Below, one piece after another: positions 5,656-7,814 of a stretch of DNA of 7,814 nt. Source of the stretch: an uncultured Moraxella sp. (GTDB taxonomy: Bacteria; Pseudomonadota; Gammaproteobacteria; Pseudomonadales; Moraxellaceae); NCBI GenBank assembly GCA_927911235.1, contig CAKMOY010000149.1, positions 1-7,814 on the forward strand, given 5' to 3'. Made by a program: the position numbers and the translations under genes. Numbering within the stretch: the first letter of the stretch is position 1; every line of letters begins with the position of its first letter. Below the pieces are notes generated by a model, which was not told the origin of the DNA, ran no database searches, and saw only the letters and a list, made by a program, of their open reading frames with translations.

Positions 5656-6762
5656 TTATTGCCGAAAAACAAACTTTATATCGTCCCCGATTGTTTCATG
5701 CGATTGCAAATTAAACCGCAATTGTTCGCACATTTTGGCAAAATCTGCGGTAAACATCGGTATAGCCGAACTGCCAAGCAAGCAAGGGGCTTGATAAATT
5801 ATCAATTCATCAACCAAGTTTTGCTGTAAAAATGCGGTGCTAAGCGTTGCCCCTGCTTCCACCATGACATCGTGAATATGGTAATCATCTCGCAATTGAC
5901 GCAAAATCTCGGTTAAAGATACATCATCTTGGCATAGGTAAAATGGGCGGTTTTCGGCTTGATTTTTTACCCAGCTTTTTATCAAATCATCAGTTACATT
6001 CAAGCGTTTTCTACGGTCTAACACCACAAGCAACGGTTGCGGAATATTGCTTAAACTGGCAAGTTGTGGACTTCTCACGTTTAAACTTGGGCTATCGGCA
6101 AGTACGGTTTGGCTACCTGTGATGATTGCACCTGATATGGCTCGCAAGCGTTGCACGTCTTCACGAGCGGTTGCGCCTGTTATCCATTTAGATTCACCGC
6201 TTTGCATGGCGATACGACCGTCTAGGCTACTGGCGATTTTTAGCCGAACGTACGGCAATCCGCCTGACATAGTTTTAAAAAAACCTTGATTTAACGCATA
6301 GGCTTCATCATGGCAAACGCCTGTGGTAACGGCTATGCCAGCGTTTGTGAGCTTTTCAATGCCACCGCCTGCGACTTTTGGATTTGGGTCGGTAACAGCG
6401 ATAACAACTCGGCTAATATTGGCATTTATCAAGGCATCGGCACATGGGGGCGTGCGTCCGTGATGACTACACGGCTCAAGCGTAACGTAGGCAGTCGCCC
6501 CTGTCAAATCATCGCCAACGGCTTGTTTGGCTTGGCGTAGGGCGAACACTTCGGCGTGTGGCCATCCTGCTTGATAGTGGTAGCCTTCGCCAATGATGTT
6601 ATTATCTTTGACAATCACACAGCCTACGCACGGATTTGGGCGCGTGGTGAACTGTCCTTTTTTGGCAAGTTGAATTGCCAACCGCATAAAATAGCTGTCT
6701 TGGTGGGTTTGTTCGTTCGTTATTTGCGAAAAATTTTGTGAAAAATAAGGCGAATTTGTCAT
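5656..6762 (-). CDS. ribD: Bifunctional riboflavin deaminase/reductase RibD
   Basis: RibD carries out the second and third steps of riboflavin synthesis: deamination of the pyrimidine from GTP cyclohydrolase II, then NADPH reduction of its ribosyl chain. Starting at ATG 6762 the protein has 368 residues, almost the same as E. coli RibD (367). The N-terminal deaminase domain shows the zinc site in WPHAEV (H69, E71) and PCSHHGRTPPC (C98, C107). The reductase domain starts near 171 with YVRLKIASSLDGRIA, then GESKWITG and TGSQTVLADSPSLNVR. The frame is open back to a GTG at 6843, but that extra part is translated DnaA-box DNA and is not RibD-like. ATG 6774 (four residues longer) is the alternative start. 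GGA at 6770-6768 gives ATG 6762 a modest ribosome site. Confidence 0.95.
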   Translation of the reverse strand: MTNSPYFSQNFSQITNEQTHQDSYFMRLAIQLAKKGQFTTRPNPCVGCVIVKDNNIIGEGYHYQAGWPHAEVFALRQAKQAVGDDLTGATAYVTLEPCSHHGRTPPCADALINANISRVVIAVTDPNPKVAGGGIEKLTNAGIAVTTGVCHDEAYALNQGFFKTMSGGLPYVRLKIASSLDGRIAMQSGESKWITGATAREDVQRLRAISGAIITGSQTVLADSPSLNVRSPQLASLSNIPQPLLVVLDRRKRLNVTDDLIKSWVKNQAENRPFYLCQDDVSLTEILRQLRDDYHIHDVMVEAGATLSTAFLQQNLVDELIIYQAPCLLGSSAIPMFTADFAKMCEQLRFNLQSHETIGDDIKFVFRQ

Positions 6763-6808
6763 GATTTTATCCATATTTTTGAGATTTTTGGGAAATGTGG
6801 TGGATAAT

Positions 6809-6817
6809 TGTGTATAA
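6809..6817 (-). promoter_or_regulatory. DnaA box 6 (TTATACACA type)
   Basis: TGTGTATAA is the reverse complement of TTATACACA and fits the TTATNCACA consensus. Confidence 0.6.
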
Positions 6818-6829
6818 ATTGGGATAAAT

Positions 6830-6838
6830 TGTGGATAA
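6830..6838 (-). promoter_or_regulatory. DnaA box 7 (perfect)
   Basis: TGTGGATAA matches exactly on the minus strand, 12 bases beyond box 6 in the same orientation. Confidence 0.7.
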
Positions 6839-6842
6839 ATCA

Positions 6843-6893
6843 CAAGATATAGACTTTTTATTCATTTTCTAGCAAAAATTTCACTATATCTTG
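6843..6893. repeat. 10-bp inverted repeat with NrdR-box likeness
   Basis: CAAGATATAG (6843-6852) and CTATATCTTG (6884-6893) are exact reverse complements with 31 bases between. Each arm with its flanks (6840-6855 and 6881-6896) matches 12 of 16 positions of the NrdR-box consensus ACACWATATATWGTGT by my alignment. The start-to-start distance of 41 bases is close to four helical turns. No U-tract follows, so a terminator is unlikely. Confidence 0.4.
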
Positions 6894-6973
6894 CGGTTTT
6901 TATAAAAAAACTGTGAAAAACTGTGAAAAACTGTGAAAAACTGTGAAAAACTGTGAAAAACTTGTGAAAAACT

Positions 6974-6982
6974 TGTGGATAA
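6974..6982 (-). promoter_or_regulatory. DnaA box 8 (perfect, in array)
   Basis: TGTGGATAA matches the consensus exactly and is the seventh unit of the tandem array. Confidence 0.75.
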
Positions 6983-6984
6983 CT

Positions 6985-6993
6985 TGTGGATAA
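6985..6993 (-). promoter_or_regulatory. DnaA box 9 (perfect, in array)
   Basis: TGTGGATAA matches exactly, 11 bases from box 8 in the same orientation, as the eighth unit of the array. Confidence 0.75.
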
Positions 6994-7015
6994 CTTTGGA
7001 TTTTAATTGTTATTT

Positions 7016-7478
7016 TCAACTTTTTGGCGTTTCAGATAGATTTGACAAGGCTTGTTGAAATGCTTGAATATCTTGAAAATCTCGGTAAACGCTCGCAAAT
7101 CGCACATACGCCACATCGTCCATTTGTTGCAATTCATTCATCACCGTTTCACCCAAAAACTGACTGGTAACTTCTCGCTCGCCTGATTGACGCAATTTTT
7201 TTTCAATTCGGCTAATCATGGCTTCAATTTTGTCGGTGGTAATCGGGCGTTTTTTGCAAGGGCAAATTGATAGAACGGCGGAGTTTTTGACCGTCATACG
7301 GCTCAATACGACCATTGGTTTTGATAATGCGAGGCATGACGGCTTCAATGATTTCAAACGTAGTAAAACGCTCGTTACATTCAAGGCATTGACGGCGGCG
7401 GCGGACTTGAGCCCCTTCAGCGGCAAGGCGTGAGTCAATGACTTTGGTGTCTTGGGCGTTACAAAATGGGCAGTGCAT
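7016..7478 (-). pseudogene. nrdR: Transcriptional repressor NrdR, broken by one frameshift
   Basis: NrdR is a nucleotide-sensing repressor of ribonucleotide reductase genes. The product starts [18 protein letters not shown], with a zinc ribbon formed by C3, C6, C31 and C34. An ATP-cone follows from about residue 48 ([23 protein letters not shown]). After LPLQK the frame is lost and ends at 7224. The downstream frame gives [18 protein letters not shown] through to SETPKS and the stop at 7016. Removing one base from the T6 run at 7250-7255 (A6 in the gene) restores [18 protein letters not shown], the family sequence, and a 153-residue protein of normal length. AGGA at 7492-7489 precedes ATG 7478. 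nrdR is almost universal in bacteria and rarely broken, so a homopolymer error is more likely than a true pseudogene. Confidence 0.9.
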
Positions 7479-7496
7479 GGTGTTTTTTTCCTAATT

Positions 7497-7526
7497 ATTA
7501 TATTTTTTCAATTGCGGTCGTTTCAA
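7497..7526 (-). promoter_or_regulatory. Promoter candidate for nrdR
   Basis: On the minus strand TTGAAA (7526-7521) is followed after 18 bases by TATAAT (7502-7497), about 20 bases before the nrdR ATG. It overlaps the last codons of the PIN gene, so nrdR may be transcribed alone or by readthrough from that gene. Confidence 0.5.
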
Positions 7527-7814
7527 ATGGATTAATCACTTTTACATTCGTGCCAATCGTATCTTTCACATTGCGAGTAATGAGCGTAAAATCATGTACC
7601 AACGCCGTTGCGATAATTTGTTTATCAGCGACATTATGCGGATTTACCGCCATTAATCGCCCCCAAACTTCGGCACATTGTTTGTCAAAAATTAACACTT
7701 GATGAAACAGTTTTTGCATATCATTTTCATACCAAGCCTGTAATCTTTCTGCTTGTTGAAAATCATTTCTTAAGTATAAAATTTCAATCCCTTTAATGAT
7801 TTCCGTTCCAAAAA
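7498..7814 (-). CDS. VapC-like PIN-domain nuclease, 5' end cut by window edge
   Basis: The frame is open from the right edge (first full codon at 7812) to the stop at 7498, giving the last 104 residues. It begins [20 protein letters not shown], matching the E-x-x-x-G-I-x-x-L helix of VapC/FitB-type PIN toxins, whose Glu is a metal ligand. WGRLMA, then [25 protein letters not shown], contains the C-terminal acidic residue and the T-R-N motif, and VINPFE is a common VapC ending. Internal ATG 7719 would remove the conserved Glu and is not the start. The N-terminal catalytic Asp and any antitoxin lie outside the window. It is a different PIN subfamily from the one at 1437-1827. The stop is 19 bases before nrdR. 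Confidence 0.8.
   Translation of the reverse strand, partial: FGTEIIKGIEILYLRNDFQQAERLQAWYENDMQKLFHQVLIFDKQCAEVWGRLMAVNPHNVADKQIIATALVHDFTLITRNVKDTIGTNVKVINPFETTAIEKI

Larger units (their letters stand above)
6911..6993. repeat. Phased tandem array grading into DnaA boxes
   Basis: Five exact copies of the 10-base unit CTGTGAAAAA (6911-6960) are followed by one 11-base CTTGTGAAAAA (6961-6971) and two 11-base CTTGTGGATAA units (6972-6993). The core TGTGAAAAA differs from the DnaA box TGTGGATAA at two positions, so all eight units look like strong and weak versions of one site repeated each helical turn in one orientation. Another TGTGAAAAA lies at 6737-6745. Confidence 0.85.
6763..7015. other. 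Non-coding stretch between nrdR and ribD: second DnaA-box cluster
   Basis: This 253-base gap holds no gene. It contains DnaA boxes at 6809 and 6830, a 10-bp inverted repeat with NrdR-box likeness (6840-6896), and a tandem array running into two perfect DnaA boxes (6911-6993). Near-matches are at 6767-6775 (TTATCCATA) and 6799-6807 (GGTGGATAA). The gap is far longer than the few bases expected inside a compact operon. Confidence 0.65.

Noticed and set aside
6047..6741. Several plus-strand frames opposite ribD
   Set aside because: They are antisense shadows of a well-conserved gene and have no domain likeness.
6763..6843. N-terminal extension of RibD starting at GTG 6843
   Set aside because: The added residues are encoded by DnaA-box DNA and have no RibD-like character. 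ATG 6762 gives the normal family length.
6911..6960. CRISPR-like array
   Set aside because: The units are 10 bases long and directly abutting, with no spacers.

Overview
This window looks like chromosomal DNA from a low-GC gammaproteobacterium of the Moraxellaceae, most like Moraxella. The basis is the AT-rich base composition, an aminoglycoside-phosphotransferase-type homoserine kinase, the nrdR-ribD-ribE order and the protein sequences. The genus is inferred from memory of the families, not from a search.

Layout from left to right. Positions 1-128 are the end of an IS1595-type insertion sequence with the first 29 codons of its transposase on the minus strand. Then come thrB (minus, one frameshift), a DUF2281 antitoxin with a PIN toxin (plus, toxin frameshifted), and hisF (plus), which ends in a strong hairpin terminator. 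Next is a CAP-domain lipoprotein gene (minus, one frameshift), followed by ribE (minus), a 775-bp non-coding stretch, ribD (minus), a 253-bp non-coding stretch, nrdR (minus, one frameshift) and a VapC-like PIN gene cut by the right edge.

The most notable content is non-coding. Between ribE and ribD there are five exact matches to the DnaA box TTATNCACA, interleaved with three parS-like 16-mers built on CACGTGAAA. A fourth, perfect parS lies inside ribE. Between nrdR and ribD there is a second DnaA-box group. It contains five exact tandem copies of a 10-bp unit, CTGTGAAAAA, that grade into two perfect DnaA boxes spaced 11 bp apart. Together these look like a bipartite replication origin and centromere set around ribD, with no dnaA in view. 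The gap also holds AT-rich 12-mer repeats that could be an unwinding element and a palindromic MITE-like element. A pair of imperfect NrdR-box-like sites lies next to the second cluster.

Four genes carry frame breaks (thrB, the PIN toxin, the CAP lipoprotein and nrdR). Three are single-base changes, two in short homopolymers and one at a TT. Because nrdR and thrB are normally conserved, shared homopolymer errors in the assembly are the simplest explanation, although real decay cannot be excluded from one sequence.

The nrdR-ribD-ribE order is a familiar gammaproteobacterial arrangement: NrdR represses ribonucleotide reductase, and RibD and RibE act in riboflavin synthesis. What is unusual here is the amount of replication-type DNA placed between these genes.
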